A DNA stretch of 64,000 nt, taken from Oidiodendron maius Zn. Its lineage: Eukaryota > Ascomycota > Leotiomycetes > Myxotrichaceae. The position numbers and the translations under genes were made by a program. The stretch lies in NCBI GenBank assembly GCA_000827325.1, contig KN832878.1:496001-560000 (forward strand). The letters are read 5' to 3'. This document shows, piece after piece, positions 34,101 to 45,679 of the stretch. A model generated the notes under the pieces. The model had not been told where the DNA came from. It made no database searches and saw only the letters and a program-made list of their open reading frames with translations. Position 1 is the stretch's first letter; every line of letters starts with the position of its first letter.

Positions 34101-37100
34101 TGTCTCCAGACGGACGGGAGTATATGGGGGGATTACTGTAGACAACAGTCAATATTGTAGGAGGACTAACCTTCTTCTGCCTGCCGAACTGCCCGTCTGG
34201 GCAGGCTCGTCGGCTGTCAGGGCCTGATACGGTGCAAGCCCCGGATGCCAAAGCATTGGCATACGTACACCTCGCGACCATCTTCTTCTACAGTTCAAGC
34301 CAAGCAAATGGGCGGGCTGGATCGGTACCGTCTACAGTACTACAGTTAAACTGCTGGCTTCATATGGACAGTCCTCTGCTTGGCGCCGCACCGGCCGTAG
34401 TAAGAATGCCAAGCTCTCGATAATGAATGGGTACTGGTGCTGGCGGAGCATCGCGGGAGGAAGATTAACAGTGGCAGACGATCAGTGACAGCTGCGCCGG
34501 CAATCGACCCTTCAGCCGGTCTGGGATGTCCTGGCCCTTGTCTGGCAACCTGGCAAATGGCGCACCACGGGGAGTTATCAACAGCCCGGAGGCGATACCC
34601 GGGCCCAGCAATCTCGCGAGGACCCAGGGACGTACGGCACCTACAGAAGGAGGAGGGGCAGATGGTGCATCACATGAGTCTGGGATAGTACCGACGCCCA
34701 TGTTGTGGTACTGTAGCACAAACTCCCGGCAACACAGGACGGTGAATTTCCACGCGCCGCCGATGGCTGCAGGGCAGGAGGAAGCCTGCTGGGAACGGGA
34801 ATGATTGGCGCACATACGACCGGGAGGATATTTATAACCACCGACCGTGTTTATTTCCCGCGCTGGGCGTGCAGGGCCATTATTTACCCGTCCGCGCGAG
34901 AGCTGTTGCGGCCATCCGTGGGAACCAACATCGGTGGCATCCCATTCGAGAAGGTTCTTATCCCCTCGTCTGGGCGAGACGCTTCAATTTGTTAGGTACG
35001 AGAACCAACCGACTCCCCGTCACCAACAACAGTCGACCCTGGGGGCTCCAAGAGATGTACGCTGTACGTACTGTCGTGCATGAGACACAGGGCCGAATAT
35101 ACGACAGGTGGACAAAAATAATACCTCCCCGTGCGCCTCCTCTGCCGTGACAGGAGCAAGCGAGGGCTAACCCCCTACCGATATGTTCCATCCCAACGTC
35201 TGGGGTTGCGGATGCTACGGTATGTGACACCTCGTTAATTATTCCCCGATGAGGCAGTGATCCTCACACCACGTGCCATTTTCCCATGTGTACAGTACAC
35301 GCGGCTGGCGGAGCCCTACAGTAGTGCTGGGACAGTACCGGCGGAGGGTTCGGATATGCCGTGATTGGTGGCAGCGTTTGCCTAAAGAATGACGAGCTGC
35401 CGCCTGCTGGCCCGGCCAGAGGTGTCTTCGTGCTTATGCGCCTTCGTACTGGCGGTACGCTAATACCGTGACCAGCAAAAGGCTCGCGACGGAGAGGGAT
35501 ATGGCCGGGGAGATTGGGCAACACTCAGGGGAGCAGGAATCAAGGCAACGCAAGACATGGAAAATGTAACTTTGAATGAGGCCCAATGCAAAACACAGAA
35601 TACTACACAGTACCCCCCAGCCCCTGAAGCCGTCCCAAGAAGCAACAAGTGTTTTCCTATCCCGTCCACGGCTCACACCACCCAAGCGATTGCGATCTCG
35701 AAAGGCTGACGGGCAGCGACCCCAGCGCAGCGGTTCGCCAACTCTGGATTCCTCGGACTCTTGCGATTCAGCAGCTCAGACCCCCGCTTCCGAGCGGCCG
35801 AGGACGGCCAGGCTAAACATCGCTGGGTGATGACCCTCAACGTTCCCGACACACTGGATAGGAGCCACTGCAGCGCTGCAGCGCTGCAAAAGCCCTAAGG
35901 TTGTGCGTAGGCTCAAAGGGATTGGCTCCCTATTCGGTCCATACGGCGAAACCCCCCTACCCCTCACAGCGCCGTTGCAGATATCAGAAGAGAATGGGCC
36001 ATGATTGCCCAGCGCGCCGGGTAAGAGATTAATACAGTGGCATTGCAGAGGACCAACACCTTCCCATAACTTGTTTCTGTAGAAACAAACGCAATCTCGG
36101 GGTCCTGTGGAGGGAGCAGGCGCTTGGGAAGCCGCATCCTGGCACTATACACCGCACTGCATAATACTGTACAAAAAAGAGTCTCTTCCATGTCCGGTCA
36201 ACCCAGAATATGCCGCTTCGGCAGCCAGGACACCTGGAACCGCTGTGCCAGCGATCTGTACGTACAATCCACACCGGGGGCCTGGTCCATGTGCATGCCA
36301 CATGGCCCTCATGAGGGCCGGGGAGGCGACCCCTTACTCCACAAGTGCTGACCAGAACTTGGGAGCTCCCTGAATAGTTAACAATGGCTAGCCGGCGCAA
36401 TCCTTTCACGACGCACCGTAGCGGCGCCAGAGAAGGGAATCCGAGCCCCCCTCTTCATCCAAGGGCGCTTGGGATGAAGAATCCCAGAGGCACAGAGAGT
36501 AAATGCTAGCTTGCTAAGCTAGAAAACCACCCGTACCCGCCTGTCTGTCCTTGTGGCGGTCGGAGATAGGTTTCTTGCGCATGCCGTGCCGTCCTTTGCT
36601 GCAACTCTGCGTCCAGCATTCCTCATGGCGACTTGGCTGGAGCGCAGTACATGCGGTGTGTACAAGTACCTCCTGATAAACGATTGTCGCTGCTTCTTCG
36701 CCGCCGCCACTGACCCTCTGTGTCGGCGCCCGGAAGAGAATTCTCCGTACATGCATTCGGATAAAAAAAACGCACTGATGGTATATCCTGTGGTATATAG
36801 GCCTGGGAATGGGATATCCAACAACCGGCCGGCAATCTCTCCGTGCTTCCCCATAACCCCCTTTACAGTACCCAGATCCCTGTCCCCGAGGCATTCCACC
36901 GTCTCCTTATCCAAAACGCTCATACTGGATCCAGGGATTCATGTACTGTAATCAAAACTCCCAATCGCAACGAGAGCCTACTGAAGTATGGATTGCTGCT
37001 GTTGTCGAAGGGTTGCTGTCTGAGGCGCGGAGTATCTGAATTAAGGTAGCATGGTTTGGGGATGAAATCCTGTGGTTTTATGCAATGCATAGTGTCATTG

Positions 37101-39605
37101 CAGGAGGGCAACTGTCAAAATCTATGATGTGCCGCTCGTTAGTGAAGACACTGTGCAATGACACAAATAGCACCCCCACAGCGCTGCTGATTAGCGATTC
37201 CCATCGCTGGAACTTGCCGGCCCATGGTTTATCATCATTTATTTAATTTTTTTTAATTCTCTTTTCTTTTTTGCTTTTCAAATAACAATAGCCTTGAATC
37301 TCTTTCCTTTTTCGGTTTAGGCACTCTACTGCTGATTCTACTGCCCGTGCTATTACCTTGATTTCCAACCTTCTCCCCGCAGACACTTTGCGTTATTCCC
37401 GTCTCAGGTTCCAAGCGTGAAGATAGGGATGCTCAAGGTCAAAGCTCACCGGCTTGAAACCGGCGTTGGGTCCCTTTCTCTCACGGTCTCCGGCATGACC
37501 TTACTATTGCTTACCAGTGTGCCAGTCATCGCACTGGAAATCTTAACCCTGGTCCAGGATGGCGAGGCGAGTGTGTACAGTGGAGAAGATTGCATTCCTC
37601 TCCGATTAAGGAGCTTTGCCCCTCCTTGCCCAGCCATCTTGGCTATGCTCCCGCGATTCTCTATCACCTCGCCGACCTCGCTCCTGATACGGTCGTTATT
37701 GCGATCAGATACAGCGCCGCCAGGCCCACAGTCAGCACTTCGTATAGGGATATGAATGTACCTCACTGAGGGGACCCTTAACTTCCCCACCCCCCTTGCG
37801 GATCTGATATGTCGCATGCAATGCAGCTACTTCTTTTCTCGGCCCCTTATGCAGCATAATCGGGCTTGGCTATGATCCATACTGATCCGCCTGGCCTCAT
37901 TGGCAAGGCGGCCAGGCGCTTCGAGGGCAGGCAGATTAAGAAATGGCATGAGCGAGACAGAGGGCCTGGATGCTGGATCAGCGCGCGGCGAAGTTAGTTA
38001 TTTCCTTCATTCGGAAAACATACAGCTGTCAAGGCTGTCCCATTCCCTGTGCCCGCTTGAGTCGCGTTTCTGCCCTACTCTTTTATCTTGCGAGTCAGTG
38101 ACGCCAGTAAGACTTATGTCTCTCGTTTACAAAAGTACCCTGAGCCACGGATGACGCTGGCTTGACGCCCGTTACAGAGCCTTCTCTCGGCCTGTGCTTA
38201 GTAGTAGTTACAGTGGGTGTGCCCTGCGTTTTGCCCGCCGAAGCTGAGCGTAAAGTTTTTCGTAGCTGCCCGTCGCCTATGCTGCTCTGTCTTGGGCTTA
38301 GAGAACTCCGCTGTCAGCTACAGTTGCAGCTCCCTCTCGCCATAGCACTGCCCGCTCCGGCGGTCACATTGGCCAGGGGCCTCAGAGCCGTGCCGCCGTG
38401 GACTGACGGCAGAGCAAGCCATCACGAGCTGAGTGGTTTGCCGGGACGTGCTGAGACTGTAGCTGCTCGGACGATCGGGCGTAGTGAGACGGGACGATAG
38501 TGAGGGGTCAGAGCTGATGTGCCATGGGACGAACTCTTGCAAAAGTGCCAGACGGATAGGGCGGGAGCGGGATGATCGCGGAATTGGGACGGGTCGGTTG
38601 ATAGTTTGCGCCTGACCACTACGAGGGGTCGAACTCTATGAAGGATGGCTTTGCTACCGTCAGATACCGTAGCCTGCAATACTGGCAATTGGTTTCCCGC
38701 CTGTTGATGGGCCATGCAAAGTTTCCCACACAGGGAGGATGTTTTTGCAGAGTTGTAGGGGAGGCCGTTGAGCAAGTACTTGCCACCAGAGGAGGGGTGT
38801 AGAGCAAGTCGAATGCAAGAATCCTTTCAACGATGGGTTATACAAGTAGAGTCAAATACTATGATGCGAATGTGTGAGGCTCGTTGTCTATTCTTGGCTT
38901 CTAGATTGATAGAGTACATATACGTTTGTGAATATGTCTACAAGTTCTTTTCGAGTATTGCAGCGTCGTTTGGTAACCATTCAAGCGCATATGAAGGATA
39001 GCCACCTAATGAATGTATCCATTTTCCTTGTGAACGAAACTATATTTTAAGTAGAAAGGCTATTTTAAATGCGTAACAGTTCATTTTCCGTATTTGCTCT
39101 CTTCTACTTGTTTCAGAAATTTCCTAGAATTTTGAATCTATAACCCCCCCCCTTTCGTCGTCTTCCAGCTTTCTTCACCTATCACCTACTCTCTCCTCCA
39201 GAAGAGCTTCTCAAAATGATCATCTTCTGGATAAACAACATAAATCTTACAATGCGAGACGTCTCTCCCACGGTAAAATACTTATTTTCCTTAGTCCTAA
39301 ACCTTACAAGATGCGCTGTGATCTTGTTTCTGCTTCGAATTTGGGTCCTTCACAACATGCTCCTGCATGCAAACATCACTAAAATGACAGTCTGTACGAG
39401 TAATCCTATGACGTACAAGACGACAAGCTACACTAAGTGGATACGAGATGAGAGAAATATTGCTTATTGATTCATAATTTTAGTACATCGAGCACACGAT
39501 TAAAAGAGCGCCATGACCTCCTCTAGAGAATCTATTACAACCGACAGGATAGATCTACTATCGTGAAACAAGATGAAAACGCATACAACGACGCTTTACA
39601 GCTCA
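31127..39605. other. 8.5 kb gene-free, mostly GC-rich region
   Basis: No open frame here shows a domain, signal peptide with partner exons, or splice pattern I can support. Frames up to about 158 codons occur on both strands, as expected in GC-rich DNA with few stops. The part from about 31130 to 38700 is visibly richer in G and C than the neighbouring gene-poor stretches; from about 38850 it becomes AT-rich. Small repeats include four CTGGCA units at 31925-31948 and three CCGGATC copies at about 33326-33361. The heptamer TACAGTA/TACTGTA recurs (see findings). It could hold a long leader of the 31 kb regulator, non-coding RNA, or nothing. Confidence 0.5.
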
Positions 39606-40809
39606 TTATAACAACCAAGCGAGCACTCCCATGAAGGCCGCAACGGACGCTGCGACACCGCTCTTGGCATTCATCTGTGGGGCACCAGCACCGGTGAATG
39701 GGAGGAGAGAAGTGGTCTGGCTGACCAAGAATCCACTGCTCGCCACAGACGTATACGTTGATCCAGGAGGAGCAGTGACGCCAGCAACCGTTAGAGTCGT
39801 GAATGCCTGCTGGGTGATGGTGGAGGCACTCTCGCTCGTCGTCTCGATTTCGATGGAGATGACTTCGGTTGTCCACATAGACTGGTGGATTATCAGAATA
39901 AGAAACTGGGGAATGGGGTAGCAGGATACTTACATATTCAGAAACGGTGTAGACAGTCTGCACTGATTCCCAAACGATGGTGGTGTATGACAGATCGGAA
40001 GTGTATGTTACAGTGTCGACCATTGTCACAGTTACGTCGGACATGACAGTTTGTAAATCGGTAACTGTGGTTTCCGAATCATAGGTCACCGTTACAGTAG
40101 AGTTGGACTCGTATGGTGGTGGAGTCATGTAGGACCCGTATGACGAAGTGGTGGTGGTGTGGTAGCCTCCATTATATGTTTGGGTCGTCGTATCATGGTT
40201 GTTGTATGTCTTGGTCGTGTGGTGGTTGTACTCGTACGTGGTGGTGGTGTCATGGTTGTATTCATAAGACTGAGTAGTATGGTGGTTGTCTTCGTATGTC
40301 GTCGTAGTATCGTAGCCATAGCCTTTGGACGTGTCGTGGCCGTATTCATATGCTTTGGTAGTGTGGTGACCATTATCATAAGCCGTTGTGGTATCATAGC
40401 CGTGTCCATAAGCTTTGGTGGTGTCGTGGCCATTGTCATAAGCTGTGGTGGTGTCGTGGCCATTGCCATAACCATTGCCGTATGCCTTGGTGGTATAATC
40501 GTTGCTGACTGAAGTTGACTTTGAATTGCCATAGTCCCCACCATTATTAGAGCCTCCATACCCCGAGTTCCCATATGACGAGTCGGAGCCAGAGGATGAC
40601 CCAGAGTTATACGACGAATCCCCAGAAGATGAGCCAGAATCATAGGAGGAGCCAGAGCCATAGGACGAATCAGAGCTATACGAGTCCTTTGCTGTAGATC
40701 TTTCAGCGATTGAAAGGGATGCATCTTCCGGCATCGGAGATGCAGCGCCCAGATATCCCATAGTAGAAAGGGCAAGCCATGCCAAGGTGGTTAGTTGTGC
40801 GTGAAGCAT
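39606..40809 (-). CDS. GPI-anchored cell-wall protein with His/Thr/Tyr-rich tandem repeats
   Basis: Exons 39934-40809 and 39606-39881 (52-bp intron) encode 383 residues. The N-terminus is a signal peptide (LTTLAWLALSTMGYLGAAS). A Ser/Gly/Tyr/Asp-rich region follows, and then about eleven imperfect units of roughly ten residues with the pattern [AT]Y-x-x-[GN]-H-[DH]-T-T-[TK]. After these comes a Thr/Val-rich beta-prone region typical of heavily O-glycosylated wall proteins. The C-terminus (about NAKSG followed by a hydrophobic tail ending VLAWLL) is a standard GPI-anchor signal, available only if the intron is removed. Without splicing the frame continues into an unrelated tail and loses the anchor. 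Function is unknown; regularly spaced histidines could bind metal ions or make adhesion pH-dependent. No close family recognised. Confidence 0.82.
40125..40500. repeat. Imperfect 30-bp tandem repeats in the GPI-protein gene
   Basis: DNA underlying the ten-residue units of the GPI-anchored protein. Units share cores such as GTGTCGTGGCC and GGTGGT but have diverged, with some shorter units. Confidence 0.7.
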
Positions 40810-42094
40810 TTTGTGTGAAGAGCTGTCTCCAGTACAGTTAAGACGAATCGAAGCGGACGCAAAAGTTGAAAATGCACAGGTGATTAATAGAACACCTGAT
40901 TATTACTAGTAAAAAGAATGAATACTAGCAGATTAAAAGAGAGTGGAATGTTTGGAAAGAAGACTCCGACCAAGAAAGAAGACACATTGGCGAAGCTGCA
41001 GTGGAGGAGCTGGTTATAAGGAAGTCACTTCGGATGAGCCCAAACTTTGACCGTTCCAGAGGCCAACCTTAATCTCCAGATTTGCAAACTGTAAACTATG
41101 CAAACTTTCTCTGTGCGAGCATACTAGAACACACGAGCGAGGGGTTTAACCTTGAATGGGATGCGACGCGCACTTGCACCAGATCTGATACAGGAGAACA
41201 ACTCTTCTGCCGTTTTGCGGGAGCTGACATCGGTGCCGCGGATAGGGGGGAATGCCCAAATCAAATATACAGAAGGCGATGATATGTATGTCTCTCCCAG
41301 TGGATTCGACGTTGGATTATTTGGAGAACAAGAAATAAATGTAACTTCGCAGTTTTCGAAATTTGGATCTCACAGATATTGACCTGTCCGCAGGCCGAGG
41401 ACCTGGTCCAGAGCCGGTCACGCCCTATGAATGGGGTGAACAGGCATGTCTCCACGTAGGATAGTTGTTCAGGGTAGAAGAAGGCATATGGGGTTGTCTC
41501 TAATCGTAGTCGGTTTGACGATGAAAATAGAAGCAGGTTGCGATAGCGAGCAGCTTCGTGAGTGGTCGACGGGATTCTGATACTCGGAGATCGGACAAAG
41601 TCAAACACTTACAGCCTCAGAATTGCAGTCCCCAAACAAGCACAGAGGGGCGACGACGACGTGAGCAAAGCATCAGACGGGCGGCCGAGCTCCTCGGAGT
41701 GCTTCATGATTCCGTCCTGAGTGTTTGTTCAGATCGCAAGACCGTCTCAACTCTTGTTAGATGCTCCTAGAAGGTGGGTTGCGATGAACGGGTGATGTTT
41801 CGCTCCAGAGATAAAGCTTAACAAAACCGGTGGAGATCGGCCACGTGATACGCATCGCGGTCAACGCACGAGTTTCTGAAACATCTGGAATTCCGGTTCT
41901 GTATAATCCAACGTGAGTTTGCCTCGAGATATGTAGGTGAATACCGACTTTTTGAGCTGGAGTGAGACGGGCATATCACATGATCGCGCTTGTGTATACC
42001 GTGACGGAGGGATATCTGAGATGTTGGTGAAGCGAGATCTTCTTGTACTACGATCGATCGATTTATCTTAGAAGGATGAACTGCCGAGTTAAGA
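40810..42094. other. Intergenic promoter region, no gene seen
   Basis: Divergent interval between the leftward GPI-protein gene and the rightward P450 gene, so it holds both promoters. Short open frames on both strands carry no recognised content. Confidence 0.4.
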
Positions 42095-43864
42095 ATGGCC
42101 TTAGTGGTAATTATATATGTGTTACTTTTATTGCTACTATGTAACTGCTTTATTTATCCAGCTTTCCTCTCTCCTCTGGCAAAAATTCCTAATGCTCATT
42201 TCACAAGTCCATTCTCAAACTTCTGGATCCAGTGGCAGCGATATCGCAGCAGTGAGAATAAAGCCATCCATGAAGCGCATAAACGCCTGGGACCCATTGT
42301 CAGACTGGGGGCAACAGAACTCAGCGTGAGTTCTCTCGACAGTGTTAGAACCGTATACGGGGATGGTTTTGACAGGCACGAATGGTATTGTAGGGCTTTC
42401 GAGAACTATGGGTTTGTAGTCCACTTTTTATCGAGAGCAGTATTAACAGATTCAGCGTACCAAATATGTTCTCGATGGTCCATAGACAACCGCACAAAGA
42501 ACGAAAGCGTATAATATCAAGTGCCTACAGTAAAACGACGCTTTTTGCTTCGCCGGAAATAGAAAAAATCTCTCAGGTGCTTCTTCTCGAGAGACTCCTC
42601 CCCACTATTGAGGCCGCTACCCGGCAACAAAATCCCCTCGATGCACTGGAGCACAGTCTTGCTTTCTCTATTGACTTCATCACGGCATATCTGTTTGGCC
42701 TTCACAGCAGCACGAACTTTTTGCAGGATGTCGCAACCCGGAAACGTTGGCTGGATGCTCATGATCGCACGAAAGGGCATCAATTCTGGCCTATGGAGTT
42801 TCCTAGCCTAAACGCGTTTATGAGAATATTTGGCATCGATATCATGCCTTCAGAGGTTGTCCTATTGACCAAGGAAGTCCAAGGCTTGTGTCTCCAGCTG
42901 ATGGCGATGGTCGAAAATTCTTCACCTTCTACGACTAACGAAGCCAAGGACGAAAGCACAAATTGGACCAAACCTATCGTCTACGAACACCTACTCCGAC
43001 AGCTCGGTCAATTATCTGACAACAAAGCTCCTCCTTCAGTGCCAGGCCAGTCCTCACAGGCACAGCTCACCATTGCATCCGAACTCATGGACCACATCAT
43101 AGCAGGCACCGAAACCAGTGGCTGGACATTAACATACATTTTGTATGAGCTTTCTCTACAACCTCAACTTCAAATAGCCCTACGCTCTGAACTTTGCACG
43201 CTCTCTTCCTCGATGGTGTATACTGAAAGATCGTTTCCCCAACCGAGCGCTCTCGCAAGCGCAGATCTTCCCTCACCCCACGAGCTTGACTCTCTCCCGC
43301 TGCTCGATGCCATAGTTCTCGAGACACTCCGACGATACCCCGCCGTTCCCGGGGCTCAGCCCCGGGTGAGTCGCGGTCAGACTTCCCTAGGTCGCTTCGT
43401 GGATATACCCCCTGGCATCCGGGTCAGTGCTCAGGCATACTCTCTGCACCGCAACGAGAATGCATTTCCAGATCCGGAAAGCTGGATTCCGATGCGTTGG
43501 TTGGACTGCGATAAGGAGTCGAGGGAGAATATGATGCGCTGGTTCTGGCCGTTTGGAAGTGGTGGCCGCATGTGCATTGGAAACCACTTCGCTATGTTAG
43601 GTTAGTGAGAGACTTTCCTCAGATTCCAACTTTACTTGCCGTATAGCGTTGCCGCGTGCAATTTCACCCGTCGAACAGCTCCACCTCCTCCCGGAGATGC
43701 ATTCATATGCACTACTGACTCTCGCAGAGCTGAAGCTTATCGTAGGGGCCATTTATACAAATTATATGACCAAAATTGTCGACGCTGAGGGAATCGAGCA
43801 GATGGATGCGTATACCTCTGGGCCAAAAGGAAATAAACTGATCTTAGAGTTCCAGAGGGCATGA
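42095..43864 (+). CDS. Cytochrome P450 monooxygenase
   Basis: Membrane-anchored microsomal P450. Three exons (42095-42411, 42456-43600, 43728-43864; introns 44 and 127 bp) encode 532 residues. Diagnostic elements in order: N-terminal anchor (VVIIYVLLLLLLCNCFIY), helix C region HKERKRIISSAYSK formed after intron 1, I-helix oxygen-activation motif AGTETSG, K-helix ETLR, PMRW region and heme-binding loop FGSGGRMCIG with the cysteine ligand at about residue 479. The last exon gives ELKLIVGAIYTNY, as in many fungal P450s. The substrate is unknown and I cannot assign a CYP family reliably. Its stop codon lies only 44 bp from that of the convergent 7TM gene. No polyketide or peptide synthase gene lies in the window, so a metabolite cluster is not shown. 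Confidence 0.93.
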
Positions 43865-43908
43865 TATAATGAATTCGGTAGCGACTGAATAGCTCCAAAA
43901 TGTCTTCA

Positions 43909-45137
43909 TCATAATTGTGCTACACTGGGTGGGTTGATAGGCTCGTTACTTTGCGATCGAGGCATATCCTCCCAGAAAGCACTCTCTCTGTCTTCGTCAA
44001 GCATCTCGAGATCGCCATCAGAGCTATGATTGTGCCCGATGTGCGATGGCTTGGCCCTCTTGTTGCCAGGTGCGTCGCTATAAGCCCGTGACGAATATCC
44101 CCAGTTCTTGACAGCTGGAAAGATGTCACGCACTAGCGCCCACAATGCAGGTAGGTTAGTGACATAGAGAGAGACGGAGGCTTCGCGGAAGTACCAGTTT
44201 AGGTAAGAGTAGGAAGTCAAGGACGGGACGAGCGAGTATATCTTCGTTAGAAGGGCAGCGACAATGACGAATGTGCCCATGCCGAAGACGCCCAGCAAGA
44301 TTATTTTTTGCTGGATGGGAATGGACAGTTTTATGAGCAGTGGAAGTGCGACAACTAGAACCGCAAGGTCTGCGCTGACATTGAAGGTCCCTTCGACTAT
44401 CTCGAAATCAAAATATGACCAGCATTGATCTAGATTGCAGACTCTGATTAACATATACACTCAGGCTATAAAGTCAATGCGGCACTCACTGTTTGGAGCT
44501 CGGACAGCCCAATATCCGGGAAAGGGTCGACAGGTCGTAAAAAGGGCAACCTGACACGCGACGAAGCCGATAGCAACGTACGTGAAAACGCAGTTAATGA
44601 TCCTCTCCTGGACCAATCCTTGCCTGTTGAGCTTTCTGTTAGCTACCCTATTCTTTTCGAACTGGCTCGACGGGTCTGGCAGGTGTATTTCGAGAGGGAG
44701 ATCATACATCAAGCGCTTGTACATCAACAACATGCAGATCTTGCACGTCCACACCGTGAGGACCATGACTTCTTCAGACAGCAACACCCATTTACTTCCA
44801 ATCTCCCGCTGATGTTTGGTCTCCGGTGTCAACGCCAATATATCTTCCTGCGTCATGTAATTCGACCCGCCACCGAAGATGATCTTGTTTAGCGACACGG
44901 CCAGAAGCGTGTACCAAGGAATAGCACTGATGACGACCCAGTCGTCAGTTCGAAGATTTCTAGGTCCTAGCCTACGGGCTTGCGATGCTCTTGTATTATC
45001 AGCGTCTCTGAACTGGATCTCAAAATTCACAGTTCATAATTAACTCACAGTCGGGTCAGAACTAGGAACATCCCGACACTGTAGAGCGTCCAGGTCTCCG
45101 TGCGGAACTCGGCATTGAATTCCAGCGAGGTAGACAT
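43909..45137 (-). CDS. Rhodopsin-like 7TM integral membrane protein (fungal PTH11-related type)
   Basis: Seven-helix plasma-membrane protein of the fungal rhodopsin-domain family common in filamentous ascomycetes. Three exons (45049-45137, 44490-44989, 43909-44429; introns 59 and 60 bp) encode 369 residues. The N-terminus enters the first helix directly (YSVGMFLVLTRL). Family features are RRLGPRNLRTDDW before helix 2, a conserved cysteine in TTCRPFPGYW, the N-x-x-A-D of FNVSADLAVLVVALPL in helix 5, and YFREASVSLYVTNLPALWALVRDIFP near the end. A CFEM domain is absent. The cytosolic tail is hydrophilic and acidic. The first intron ends at a CAAG acceptor, which is usable but slightly less typical. 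Ligand unknown; signalling or sensing is inferred from the family. Confidence 0.87.
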
Positions 45138-45679
45138 CTTTCATTCAGAATTACGAGTCTGGACCAGGCGCCAAGATTCTCGAATGAAAAGGGATTCTTT
45201 GCGCTGGGAGAGATATATTATTGTCGCGATACATCATTGTTTGAGTTGTAGGACTCGACGTGTCCAGGCAACTCCTAAGCTCTATGAAGACAAACCGAGC
45301 GAGGGTTTTGATGACTTTCAACACCGTTCAAGCCATCGTGGGTCCGAGCTATCTATACACACCGTACAACATGCTCGTAGCGAAAGCCACCCGGACGTAG
45401 CGCGGCAGTAGGGGATGTGATTTAGGGTTGATCCGCACATCTTTGCTGGATATCGCCTTGTGGGCGTCCCCACTGAGGAAAGCAGCGGATTTATGCCTCC
45501 ATCCAGCAACGATCTCCACGAGAAAGTGGAAGGCTGGGCTCTGGTCCCATCTGCACTTGGGACCTCTTAGAAGCCCTTTTCCTTCATTTTTGCTTTTCTC
45601 TATTCGATTAGTTCCAGAAACTTCCCCCTTCTGTCCCAATCGCAATTTCTGACGCCTTCAAATTTCCGACAGTTGGACA
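45138..45679. promoter_or_regulatory. Divergent promoter region of the 7TM protein and permease genes
   Basis: 542 bp between two divergent start codons. Co-regulation of the receptor-like protein and the permease is possible. The permease side has a pyrimidine-rich leader at about 45560-45630. Confidence 0.4.

Noticed and set aside
36514-36951. Overlapping frames of 126-134 codons on both strands
   Set aside because: GC-rich sequence with few stops; no signal peptide, domain, intron pattern or coherent composition.
31127-38800. RIP-degraded repeat as explanation for the gene-free region
   Set aside because: RIP makes DNA AT-rich; this region is GC-rich. A proper RIP index was not computed.
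40125-40775. 216-codon Met/Thr/Pro-rich frame opposite-phase to the GPI protein
   Set aside because: Shadow of the tandem repeat in another frame; no start context or signal peptide.
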